Source: Streptomyces sp. A1277
GTDB lineage: Bacteria > Actinomycetota > Actinomycetes > Streptomycetales > Streptomycetaceae
Assembly (NCBI RefSeq): GCF_004795015.1
Contig: NZ_SSBI01000066.1
Span: 1 to 34,450 of the forward strand
Reading direction: 5' to 3'
DNA length: 34,450 nucleotides
Each line of letters starts with the position of its first letter. Positions within the stretch are counted from its first letter, which is position 1. Under the pieces are notes generated by a model. It was not told the origin of the DNA and did not search any database. It saw only the letters and a list, made by a program, of their open reading frames with translations. Made by a program: the position numbers and the translations under genes. Below, piece after piece: positions 17,179-24,358 of the stretch.

Positions 17179-17191
17179 GTCGCAGACGCTA
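17179..17191 (-). promoter_or_regulatory. possible sigE promoter -10
   Basis: On the minus strand TAGCGT (plus-strand bases 17186-17191) would start transcription near 17179, giving a ~75-nt leader before sigE. No -35 consensus is present at the right spacing, which would suit an activator-dependent (CseB) promoter. This is inference from position and base pattern. Confidence 0.3.
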
Positions 17192-17309
17192 CGGAGTGGT
17201 TGTCACGGGGCTGTGCGGAGCAGCCGTAGGCGGGCGCACGGCTGGCCATCGGTTGTGTAACAGTGCGGGGACAGCCCGGACAAAGGGCCCGGGGAGGGAC
17301 CGACGCGAA

Positions 17310-17357
17310 CGGGCCCGCCCTCCCCCGCGTATGTGTACACGGGGGAGGGCGGGCCCG
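17310..17357 (-). terminator. strong hairpin terminator after mutY
   Basis: Two ~21-nt arms (17310-17330 and 17337-17357) pair with one mismatch around a 6-nt loop. The stem is G/C-rich (GGGCCCGCCCTCCCCCG with its complement). It begins 6 nt after the mutY stop and isolates mutY from sigE. Confidence 0.88.
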
Positions 17358-17362
17358 GTCCG

Positions 17363-18265
17363 TCAGGTCAGCGGCAGCCGGTACCGGCCGCCGGCCAGCG
17401 GCTCGACCAGACCGTCGGCCACCAGCCCGTCCAGCGCGCGGGCCCGCTGCACCGGCTCGTCCCACACCGCGTCGAGCGCCGCCTGCCCCACCGGGCCGAC
17501 CGCGTCGCGCAGCACCGCCAGGAGCCTGCCGCGCACCTGCCGGTCCGTGCCGGCGTAGGTCTGGCCGCGGCGCGGCGGCCCCTGGTGCGCGGGCTTCCCG
17601 GCGAGCCGCCAGGCGCACTGCTGTGCGATCGGGCAGCGCGTGCAGTCCTCGTTCTTCGCGGTGCAGACGAGGGCGCCGAGCTCCATGGTGGCCGCCGCCC
17701 AGCGGGCCGCCCGCTCGTCCTCGTCGGGCAGCAGCTCCCGGGCGAGCCTGCGTTCGGCGGCGGTCGTCGCGTTCGGCGGGTACTGGATGCCGAGCGCGGC
17801 CCGGGCGAAGACCCGGCGGACGTTGGTGTCGAGGACGGCGTGCCGCTGCCGGTAGGCGAACGAGGCCACGGCCGCCGCCGTGTACTCGCCGATGCCGGGC
17901 AGGGCGAGGAGCTGGGCGTGCTCGCTCGGTACGTCGCCGCCGTGGCGTTCCGTTATCGCCTGGGCGGCCCCGTGCAGGCGCAGGGCCCGGCGCGGGTAGC
18001 CGAGCCGGCCCCAGGCGCGGACCGCCTCGCCGGGCGGCTCGGCCGCGAGGTCGGCGGGGCGCGGCCAGCGGGCCAGCCACTGCTCGTACACCGGGAGGAC
18101 CCGGCTGACGGGGGTCTGCTGCAGCATGAACTCGCTCACCATCACGCCCCAGGCACCCGCTTCGGGGCGGCGCCAGGGCAGATCGCGGGCATGCTGGTCG
18201 AACCACCCGATGACGGGGGCGTGGAGGGAGGCGGGGGGCGTCTGTGTCGCAGTCGTGGCAGTCAT
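17363..18265 (-). CDS. mutY: A/G-specific adenine glycosylase MutY
   Basis: The 300-residue base-excision repair enzyme removes adenine mispaired with 8-oxoguanine. The catalytic Glu45 lies in SEFMLQQTPV. The helix-hairpin-helix LPGIGEYTA spans ~122-130, and catalytic Asp146 lies in VLDTNVRRV. A [4Fe-4S] loop C201-x6-C208-x2-C211-x5-C217 is complete. The C-terminal part after ~225 is short and does not show a full NUDIX-like 8-oxoG recognition domain, as is usual for compact actinobacterial MutY. ATG 18265 has only a weak AGGA upstream. It is monocistronic, ended by the hairpin at 17310-17357. Confidence 0.94.
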   Translation of the reverse strand: MTATTATQTPPASLHAPVIGWFDQHARDLPWRRPEAGAWGVMVSEFMLQQTPVSRVLPVYEQWLARWPRPADLAAEPPGEAVRAWGRLGYPRRALRLHGAAQAITERHGGDVPSEHAQLLALPGIGEYTAAAVASFAYRQRHAVLDTNVRRVFARAALGIQYPPNATTAAERRLARELLPDEDERAARWAAATMELGALVCTAKNEDCTRCPIAQQCAWRLAGKPAHQGPPRRGQTYAGTDRQVRGRLLAVLRDAVGPVGQAALDAVWDEPVQRARALDGLVADGLVEPLAGGRYRLPLT

Positions 18266-18319
18266 CGCACCGTCGATCCTGACACGGAAGGGCCCAGAGG
18301 GGTCACGGGCACGGGGGTG

Positions 18320-18484
18320 TCACGCCGCGAACGAGCCCATGGAGTGATAACGCCACCCGTCTGTCCCCAGCTCCACGGCGTCCGCGTTCCGGCAACTGGC
18401 CCCACGCCCCGCGAGCCGTTGCGGCAACTGGCCCCATCGCCGGAATGCCCCGAACCGGCGGCGCTGACCGAGCGTGACCGTCAC
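18320..18484 (-). CDS. possible small protein, 54 aa
   Basis: A 54-codon frame starts at GTG 18484 with GAAGGTGA directly upstream and ends at TGA 18320-18322, 54 nt before mutY on the same strand. About 83% of third positions are G or C, lower than neighbouring genes but above random expectation for this DNA. The product is basic at the start (Arg cluster at residues 8-10) and reads WRYHSMGSFAA at the end. I do not recognise it. The frame could be an artefact of GC bias; conservation in relatives would decide. Confidence 0.3.
   Translation of the reverse strand: MTVTLGQRRRFGAFRRWGQLPQRLAGRGASCRNADAVELGTDGWRYHSMGSFAA
18390..18436. repeat. 15-bp direct repeat
   Basis: CGGCAACTGGCCCCA occurs at 18390-18404 and again at 18422-18436, 32 nt apart (three helical turns), in the 349-nt gap between mutY and the next plus-strand gene. 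The gap also holds a GTGAC-C-GTCAC palindrome at 18474-18484. The repeats could be paired protein-binding sites. Confidence 0.6.
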
Positions 18485-18601
18485 GTCACCTTCGGTTGTC
18501 CGGTGTCGCCCGGGAGGGCGAACGGGCCCTTGCGGGATGATGATCCGCAAAACTTGGGGATCAAGGCGGCGGGTGGGGCGGGAGTTGGGCCCGATCTCTC
18601 G

Positions 18602-18614
18602 TACAGTTTGCGCC
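18602..18614 (+). promoter_or_regulatory. leaderless-type -10 for the gene at 18615
   Basis: TACAGT (18602-18607) lies 7 nt before GTG 18615, with no Shine-Dalgarno. Confidence 0.5.
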
Positions 18615-19460
18615 GTGGGATCTCTGCGTAATCCGATCGGGCCGCTACCCTCCACCATCTACTGGCGACGGAGGGCGGTGGCGGCGGCGCTGGTCGTCCT
18701 GCTCGCGTTGCTGATCGCATGGGCCGTCACCTCCGGTGGCGGCAAGGGGAACCACGACGACGACTCCAAGGCGCCCAGCTCCGGTCCGGTCGGTTCGATC
18801 ACCCCCGGACCCTCCGGTTCCGGGCCGGCGATCAGTGAACAGCCCGGCGGAAGCGGCGAGTCGGACGGTTCCGGCGGCAGCGACGGCGGCGGCGACGGCA
18901 GTTCGGACGGGGGCTCCGGCGGTACGGGCGGCGGCTCCGGTGCGAACGACGACAACGGCGGTGGCCAGGACGTCGGTTCCGGCTCGTCCTCCGGTTCGGG
19001 CGGCGCCTCGGGCGGCGGAGCGGTCGTCGGACAGCAGGTCCCGGCAAGCTCCCCGCTCCCCGACTGCAAGCCCGCCGCACTCCAGTTGACCCTGAAGACC
19101 GAACTCAGCTACGGGCCCGACGAGAAGCCGAAGTTCCGGCTGCTGGCCACCAACACCTCGTCCACCGCCTGCAAGGCCGACTTCGGCCCGAAGAGCGCGG
19201 TGTTCACCATCACCGAGGCGGGCGAGGACGACGACGAGGTCTGGTCGTCCAAGGACTGCCCGCGCAAGCCGCAGGCCGTGCTGCTGAAGGTGCCGGCCGG
19301 GGCGACCGTCGTGCACACCGTCGAGTGGGACCGCGCCAAGAGCGCCCCCAAGTGCGCGACGCCGCCCGCCGGAAAGGCCGGGCCCGGCACGTATCTGGTG
19401 GAGGCCAAGGCGCCGGGCGAGCCCGTGCAGCGCGCCTCGTTCGTCCTCGCGAAGGACTGA
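18615..19460 (+). CDS. membrane-anchored Ser/Gly-rich surface protein, function unknown
   Basis: From GTG 18615 the protein is 281 residues. An N-terminal basic segment (YWRRR) is followed by one hydrophobic helix at ~22-40 (AVAAALVVLLALLIAWAV), acting as an uncleaved anchor or signal peptide. Residues ~42-145 are extremely rich in Ser, Gly and Asp, probably an extended cell-wall-spanning linker. The C-terminal ~130 residues form a compact domain with four cysteines (in LPDCKPA, TACKAD, KDCPRK and PKCATP), likely two disulfides, and a beta-rich pattern like an Ig-type fold. The frame is open further upstream, but the -10 at 18602 fixes the start. No enzyme motif is visible. It is convergent with disA. 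Confidence 0.78.
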   Translation: MGSLRNPIGPLPSTIYWRRRAVAAALVVLLALLIAWAVTSGGGKGNHDDDSKAPSSGPVGSITPGPSGSGPAISEQPGGSGESDGSGGSDGGGDGSSDGGSGGTGGGSGANDDNGGGQDVGSGSSSGSGGASGGGAVVGQQVPASSPLPDCKPAALQLTLKTELSYGPDEKPKFRLLATNTSSTACKADFGPKSAVFTITEAGEDDDEVWSSKDCPRKPQAVLLKVPAGATVVHTVEWDRAKSAPKCATPPAGKAGPGTYLVEAKAPGEPVQRASFVLAKD

Positions 19461-19530
19461 GCCGGGGAGCTGGGGGGTCGGGGAGCCAGAGGGGCCGGGA
19501 GTCGGGGGCCGGGGCCGCAGCCCGCCGGCG

Positions 19531-19569
19531 CCCGTGGACCGGTGCCCGTGGACCGGTGCCCGTAGACCG
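19531..19569. repeat. 14-bp tandem repeat, 2.8 copies
   Basis: CCCGTGGACCGGTG is repeated at 19531-19544 and 19545-19558, then as a shorter variant to 19569. It lies between convergent genes. It is probably slippage-derived. Confidence 0.75.
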
Positions 19570-19574
19570 CCGAG

Positions 19575-19607
19575 GGGCCTGCCGACGCCCACGCGTCCGG
19601 CAGGCCC
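19575..19607 (-). terminator. hairpin overlapping the disA stop
   Basis: GGGCCTGCCG (19575-19584) and CGGCAGGCCC (19598-19607) form a perfect 10-bp stem whose edge touches the disA stop codon. It probably terminates disA and may also serve the convergent gene. Confidence 0.7.
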
Positions 19608-20731
19608 TACACGTACCGTTCGAGGATGGACGACTCGGCCAGCCGGGACAGGCCCTCGCGCACGCTGCGCGCCCGTGCCTCGCCGACCCCGTCGACCGTC
19701 TGGAGGTCGTCCACGCTCGCCGCGAGCAGCTTCTGCAGCCCGCCGAAGTGCTCCACGAGCCGGTCGATGATCGCGCCGGGCAGCCGCGGGACCTTCGCCA
19801 GCAGCCGGAAGCCGCGCGGCGACACCGCCGAGTCCAGCGTCTCCGGCGAGCCGCTGTAGCCCAGCGCCCTTGCCACGACCGGGAGTTCGAGCAGCTCGGT
19901 GTGGGTCAGCGAGTCCAGCTCGGTGAGCGCCTCCGCCACCGTGCGCGAGCGCTTCGCGGTCGGCTCCGGCACGTAGTCGCGCACGACCAGCTCGCGCTCC
20001 GGCTCGACGCCCGCGATCAACTCGTCCAGCTGGAGCGAGAGCAGCCGGCCGTCGGTGCCCAGCTCCACCACGTACTCGGCGATCTCCGTCGCGATCCGCC
20101 GGACCATCTCCAGGCGCTGGGCGACCGCCGTCACGTCCCGGACGGTCACCAGGTCCTCGATCTCCAGCGCGGAGAGCGTCCCGGCGACCTCGTCCAGCCG
20201 CAGCTTGTACCGCTCCAGGGTCGCGAGGGCCTGGTTGGCGCGGGACAGGATCGCCGCCGACTCCTCCAGGACCCGGCGCTCCCCGTTCACGTACAGCGCG
20301 ATCAGGCGCATCGACTGCGAGACCGAGACCACCGGGAAGTTGCACTGCTTGGAGACCCGGTCCGCCGTGCGGTGGCGGGTGCCCGTCTCCTCGGTGGGGA
20401 TGGAGGCGTCCGGGACCAGCTGCACCCCGGCCCGCAGGATCTTGGTCATGTCCTTGTCGAGGATGAGCGCCCCGTCGAGCTTGGCCAGCTCGCGCAGCCG
20501 GGTCGCGGTGAACTCCACGTCCAGCACGAAGCCGCCGGTGCACATCGATTCGACGGTCTTGTCCATGCCGAGCACGATCAGACCACCGGTGTTGCCGCGG
20601 AGAATGCGTTCCAGGCCGTCCCGCAGGCCCATTCCGGGCGCGACGGCGCTCAACGAGGCGCGCATCAGCGCCTCGTTACCGGTGGTTTGGCCGGACTTTC
20701 CGGGCGATGCTGCCCGGTCGCTGGCTGCCAC
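19607..20731 (-). CDS. disA: DNA integrity scanning diadenylate cyclase DisA
   Basis: The 374-residue protein makes c-di-AMP from two ATP and scans DNA for branched structures. The N-terminal DAC domain has DGA at 86-88 and RHR at 119-121 (TGTRHRTAD), both needed for cyclase activity. A central helical spine (~150-285) leads to C-terminal helix-hairpin-helix DNA-binding motifs (~290-374, VDDLQTVDGVGEARARSVREGL). GTG 20731 has GGAGGAG four nt upstream; the frame further upstream is not needed. It lies 146 nt after radA on the same strand, the conserved pairing in which RadA restrains DisA. In Streptomyces c-di-AMP also controls wall hydrolases through riboswitches. Confidence 0.95.
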   Translation of the reverse strand: MAASDRAASPGKSGQTTGNEALMRASLSAVAPGMGLRDGLERILRGNTGGLIVLGMDKTVESMCTGGFVLDVEFTATRLRELAKLDGALILDKDMTKILRAGVQLVPDASIPTEETGTRHRTADRVSKQCNFPVVSVSQSMRLIALYVNGERRVLEESAAILSRANQALATLERYKLRLDEVAGTLSALEIEDLVTVRDVTAVAQRLEMVRRIATEIAEYVVELGTDGRLLSLQLDELIAGVEPERELVVRDYVPEPTAKRSRTVAEALTELDSLTHTELLELPVVARALGYSGSPETLDSAVSPRGFRLLAKVPRLPGAIIDRLVEHFGGLQKLLAASVDDLQTVDGVGEARARSVREGLSRLAESSILERYV

Positions 20732-20807
20732 TGCACTCCTCCGGTCACAGGTTTGCGGTGCCCTCGGGGCCTGTCGCTCGGAGCAGGCCGGATCCAATCG
20801 AAGGACC

Positions 20808-20832
20808 CAGGGGGTGTCTGACACACCTCCTG
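20808..20832 (-). terminator. hairpin between radA and disA
   Basis: CAGGGGGTGT pairs with ACACCTCCTG (10 bp, one G-U) around a 5-nt loop in the 146-nt spacer. It could attenuate read-through from radA to disA. There is no T-tract, so it may be partial. Confidence 0.5.
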
Positions 20833-20877
20833 CGTCCCTCGTACCGTTCGTACGGACGGGCGAGACCAGGGCAAAGT

Positions 20878-22290
20878 CTACCGGCGCGCGTCGTCCTCCC
20901 GGGGGGCCTGTGCACGGGACCGGCGCGGGAGCGCTCTGAGCGCGTCGCCCATGTTGGCCACTTCCGTGACCTTCATACCGGCCGGGACCTTGCCCGGATC
21001 GGTCGGGACCAGGGCGTGCGTGAAGCCCAGGCGGTGCGCCTCGGACAGCCGCCGCTGGACCCCGGTGACCCGTCTGACCTCGCCCGCGAGACCCACCTCG
21101 CCGATCGCCACCAGGTTCTTCGGCAGCGGTGTGTCGCTCGCCGCGCTGGCAAGCGCCAGCGCGATGGCCAGGTCCGCGGCCGGCTCGGACAGCTTCACAC
21201 CGCCCACCGTCGCGCTGTAGATGTCCCGCTTGCCCAGCGAGCTGATCCTGCCGCGCTGCTCCAGGACCGCGAGCATCATCGACACCCGGGAGGTCTCAAG
21301 GCCGGACGTGGTGCGCCGGGGCGAGGGGATCTGGGAGTCCACCGTGAGCGCCTGCACCTCGGCGACCAGCGGCCGCTTGCCCTCCAGGGTCACGGTCAGG
21401 CAGGTGCCGGGCACCGGCTCGTCGCGGCGGGTGAGGAAGAGGCCGGACGGATCGGCCAGGCCCGTGATGCCCTCGTCGTGCAGCTCGAAGCAGCCGACCT
21501 CGTCGGTCGCCCCGTACCGGTTCTTGACGCCGCGGACCAGGCGCAGCCGGGCGTGGCGGTCCCCCTCGAAGGAGAGCACCACGTCCACCAGGTGCTCCAG
21601 CAGCCGGGGCCCGGCGATCGCACCGTCCTTGGTGACATGGCCGACCAGCAGCGTCGACATGCCGCGCTCCTTGGAGGCCCGGATCAGCGCCCCGGCGACC
21701 TCGCGGACCTGCGCCATCCCGCCGGGCGCGCCGTCGATCTCGGGGGAGGCGACCGTCTGCACCGAGTCCAGGACGAGCAGCGACGGCTTGACCGCGTCGA
21801 GGTGGCCCAGGACCGCCGACAGATCCGTCTCCGCCGCGAGGTACAGGTGGTCGTTGATCGCCCGGATGCGGTCGGCCCGCATCCGGACCTGGCTCGCGGA
21901 CTCCTCCGCGGTGACGTACAGCGTGCGGTGGTCCTCGCTCGCCGCCTTGGCCGCCACGTCGAGCAGCAGCGTGGACTTGCCGACGCCCGGCTCGCCCGCG
22001 AGCAGCACGACGGCACCGGGCACCAGACCGCCGCCCAGCACCCGGTCCAGCTCGCCGACGCCGGTGGAGCGCGCGGTGGCCTGCCGGCTGTCGACCTGGC
22101 CGATGGGCACCGCGGCGGTGGAGACGCGGCCCGCCGCCGTGGTCCGCACGGCGGGGGCGCCGCCGAACTCCTCGACCGTCCCCCACGCCTGGCACTCGGG
22201 GCAGCGCCCGAGCCACTTCGCGGTGGTCCAGCCGCATTCGGTGCAGCGGTAGGACGGCCGGTCCTTCGCGGATTTCGTACGGGCAGCCAT
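20878..22290 (-). CDS. radA: DNA repair protein RadA
   Basis: The 470-residue protein helps branch migration in recombination. A C4 zinc finger (C16, C19, C30, C33) opens the protein. Walker A GEPGVGKS spans ~99-106, and Walker B LLVLDSVQT follows near 171-179. The RadA-specific KNRYG motif lies at ~256-260 (usually KNRFG). The C-terminal Lon-like domain (~290-450) ends the protein before a basic tail. All core motifs are intact. The minus-strand -10 TACGGT lies 6 nt before the ATG, indicating a leaderless transcript. It precedes disA and is divergent from the fusion gene at 22477. Confidence 0.96.
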   Translation of the reverse strand: MAARTKSAKDRPSYRCTECGWTTAKWLGRCPECQAWGTVEEFGGAPAVRTTAAGRVSTAAVPIGQVDSRQATARSTGVGELDRVLGGGLVPGAVVLLAGEPGVGKSTLLLDVAAKAASEDHRTLYVTAEESASQVRMRADRIRAINDHLYLAAETDLSAVLGHLDAVKPSLLVLDSVQTVASPEIDGAPGGMAQVREVAGALIRASKERGMSTLLVGHVTKDGAIAGPRLLEHLVDVVLSFEGDRHARLRLVRGVKNRYGATDEVGCFELHDEGITGLADPSGLFLTRRDEPVPGTCLTVTLEGKRPLVAEVQALTVDSQIPSPRRTTSGLETSRVSMMLAVLEQRGRISSLGKRDIYSATVGGVKLSEPAADLAIALALASAASDTPLPKNLVAIGEVGLAGEVRRVTGVQRRLSEAHRLGFTHALVPTDPGKVPAGMKVTEVANMGDALRALPRRSRAQAPREDDARR

Positions 22291-22302
22291 GGCGCCACCG
22301 TA
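22291..22302 (-). promoter_or_regulatory. leaderless-type -10 for radA
   Basis: On the minus strand TACGGT (plus bases 22297-22302) lies 6 nt before ATG 22290, without a Shine-Dalgarno. Confidence 0.55.
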
Positions 22303-22464
22303 TAGGTGGGGTCTGACAGCCGTGCCGGGCGCGGTGCGGGAGCCCCGGCATCCTCGATCGGCGCAGGGGGCGGAATCGGAGATTCCTGTCCATTATCGCG
22401 CGATACGTTCATCCGAAAGGGTTAAATCTACTCAAGGAGTGCGAGGGGCCCGCCCCGCCCTGCC

Positions 22465-22476
22465 TACGGTCGCAAG
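22465..22476 (+). promoter_or_regulatory. leaderless-type -10 for the gene at 22477
   Basis: TACGGT (22465-22470), the same hexamer as radA uses, lies 6 nt before GTG 22477. An AAGGAG about 40 nt upstream is too far to act as its ribosome site. Confidence 0.5.
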
Positions 22477-24333
22477 GTGACGAGCAGCAGGCTGGAGACC
22501 CCGACGAACACCCCCGGCGCACACCGGGGACAGCACCGCGCGCCCCACTCCTCGCACTCCTCGCCGAAGCAGCCGCCCGCCCGCTACGAGCCGCACCTCG
22601 ACGGCCTGTTCACCTACTGCCTCTCCGTCCTGTGCGACCACGACGCCGCCACCGAGGCGCTCGGCGGCGTCCTGGCCCTCGCCGAGCGCCAGGGCAGCCG
22701 CTGCCCGGCCGACGAGGAGGAACGTAAAACCTGGCTGTACGCCCTGGCCCGGTGGACGTGTCTGCGCCGGCTCGCCGAGCAGAAGCGGGGCCGCCGCGCC
22801 CACCGCCGCCCCGAGGCCCCCCGGGCGCACCGCGGGCCCGGCGACGAGGACCGCCACACCCCGGCCGCCCCGGCAGGGCGTACCACCCGGCGCACGCCCC
22901 ACACCGCACAGCCCGCCCCCGCCCCCGCGCCGAAGGCCCCCGCCCCGAAGGCCCCCGCCCCCGGCGAGCCGGAGACGCCCGCCGCCGCCGAGGCGCACCG
23001 CCGCGAGCTGGCTCGGCTGGCCTGGCCCGAGGCGGCGGGCACCACCCCCGAGCAGCGCGAGGCGCTGGAACTGGCCGTACGGCACGGGCTGTCGCCGCGC
23101 GCGGTCGCCGCCGTCCTCGGGCTGGACGCCACGAGCGCCCGGGAGCTGCTGGCCGGAGCCGCCTGCGAGGTGGAGCGCACCCGGGCCGCCCTGGCCGTCG
23201 TGGAGACGGGCAACTGCCCCACGGCCGGCCGGCTCACCGGCGACCACCGCGCGCTGCTCTCCGCCACCCTGCGCCGCGAGCTCGTACGGCACGTGGACGA
23301 CTGCCCGCGCTGCCGCCGGGCCGCCGAGCGGGCCGGGGCCGAGGGGCCCTGGCCCGGGAAGACCGTCACGCCGGCCGCCGTTCTGGCGGTGGTGGAGGCG
23401 CCGCGCCCCTCCGCCTACGTGGCCATGCTCCAGGCGCAGAAGCATCAGAAGAATCGGTCCGCCACTCCGCGTTTCGACCGGACGGGCTTCCCCATGGACC
23501 CGAAGGACCACGCCGCCCGCCGGGACCGGCTGCGTTCCCGGGTCATGACGACGACGGTCGTCGCCACCGTCGTCGCCGCCCCGGTCATCGCCCTGTGGTC
23601 CGCCTACCGGGGCGCGCCGCTCACCGGCGAGGGGCGCGACGGCTCGGCGGTCAGCGCCGCCGACGCGGACACCGGCGCATCACAGACCCCGTACGCCCCG
23701 TACGAGAACGCCGGCAACGCCCGCCCCGACTCCGGCTCCCGCTTCACGGACGGGGAGAGCCTTCCGGACGTCTCGGCCGAGATCATCAGCGCGGGCCCGG
23801 ACCCGGGCCGGGACACCACCGGGCACGGCGAGGGCCGGCTCACCGTCGAAACCCGCACCTCCGGCTCCACGACCCTGCTCACCCTGACCGCGTCGAAGGC
23901 CGGCCCGGTCTCCTGGTCGGCGGCCACCGGACAGTCCTGGGTGCGCCTGAGCCGTTCCTCCGGGAAGCTCGCCGCCGGGGGCAGTGTCACGATCCGCGCC
24001 CTCGTGGACCACGCCCGCGAGCCCGCGGGCCCCTGGACCGCCCACATCACCCTCGCCCCCTCGGGCGCGGTCGTCGCCATACACGGATACGGGGCCAAGG
24101 CGCCGTCCCCCGGGGCCACGCCGCGCCCCGGCCGCCCGCACGGCAGCCTCCACCCGCGCCCGCCGGTCCCGGCCCCGTCCTCGCCGGAGCCCTCCGAGCC
24201 GACGCCCGACCCGACGGACCCGACCCCGACGGACCCGGGCGAGCCGAGCCCGGACCCCACGCCGGACCCCACCGGCTCCTCGGGCCCGCCCGCCCCGCCG
24301 AAGGGCCCGAGCACCCCGCCCCGCGCGGACTGA
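22477..24333 (+). CDS. sigma-like / zinc-finger / membrane / BACON-domain fusion protein
   Basis: The 618-residue protein has an unusual order. Residues ~36-105 resemble ECF region 2 (LFTYCLSVLCDHDAATEALGGV, WLYALARWTCLRRLAEQ). After a Pro/Arg linker, ~173-241 resemble region 4 (PEQREALELAVRHGLSPRAVAAVLGLDATSAREL). Then comes an anti-sigma-type zinc motif, H272-x3-C276-x2-C279 with C247 before it. One membrane span lies at ~356-376. Outside are a Ser/Asp-rich stalk, a BACON-like beta domain at ~455-538 (VSWSAATGQSWVRLS) and a Pro-rich tail. It may be a membrane-held transcription regulator with a surface sensor, or a degenerate sigma serving as a scaffold. Region 2 lacks the acidic core-binding signature. 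It is divergent from radA. Confidence 0.85.
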   Translation: MTSSRLETPTNTPGAHRGQHRAPHSSHSSPKQPPARYEPHLDGLFTYCLSVLCDHDAATEALGGVLALAERQGSRCPADEEERKTWLYALARWTCLRRLAEQKRGRRAHRRPEAPRAHRGPGDEDRHTPAAPAGRTTRRTPHTAQPAPAPAPKAPAPKAPAPGEPETPAAAEAHRRELARLAWPEAAGTTPEQREALELAVRHGLSPRAVAAVLGLDATSARELLAGAACEVERTRAALAVVETGNCPTAGRLTGDHRALLSATLRRELVRHVDDCPRCRRAAERAGAEGPWPGKTVTPAAVLAVVEAPRPSAYVAMLQAQKHQKNRSATPRFDRTGFPMDPKDHAARRDRLRSRVMTTTVVATVVAAPVIALWSAYRGAPLTGEGRDGSAVSAADADTGASQTPYAPYENAGNARPDSGSRFTDGESLPDVSAEIISAGPDPGRDTTGHGEGRLTVETRTSGSTTLLTLTASKAGPVSWSAATGQSWVRLSRSSGKLAAGGSVTIRALVDHAREPAGPWTAHITLAPSGAVVAIHGYGAKAPSPGATPRPGRPHGSLHPRPPVPAPSSPEPSEPTPDPTDPTPTDPGEPSPDPTPDPTGSSGPPAPPKGPSTPPRAD

Positions 24334-24358
24334 CAGTGCCGACCGGCCGGGATGACTA

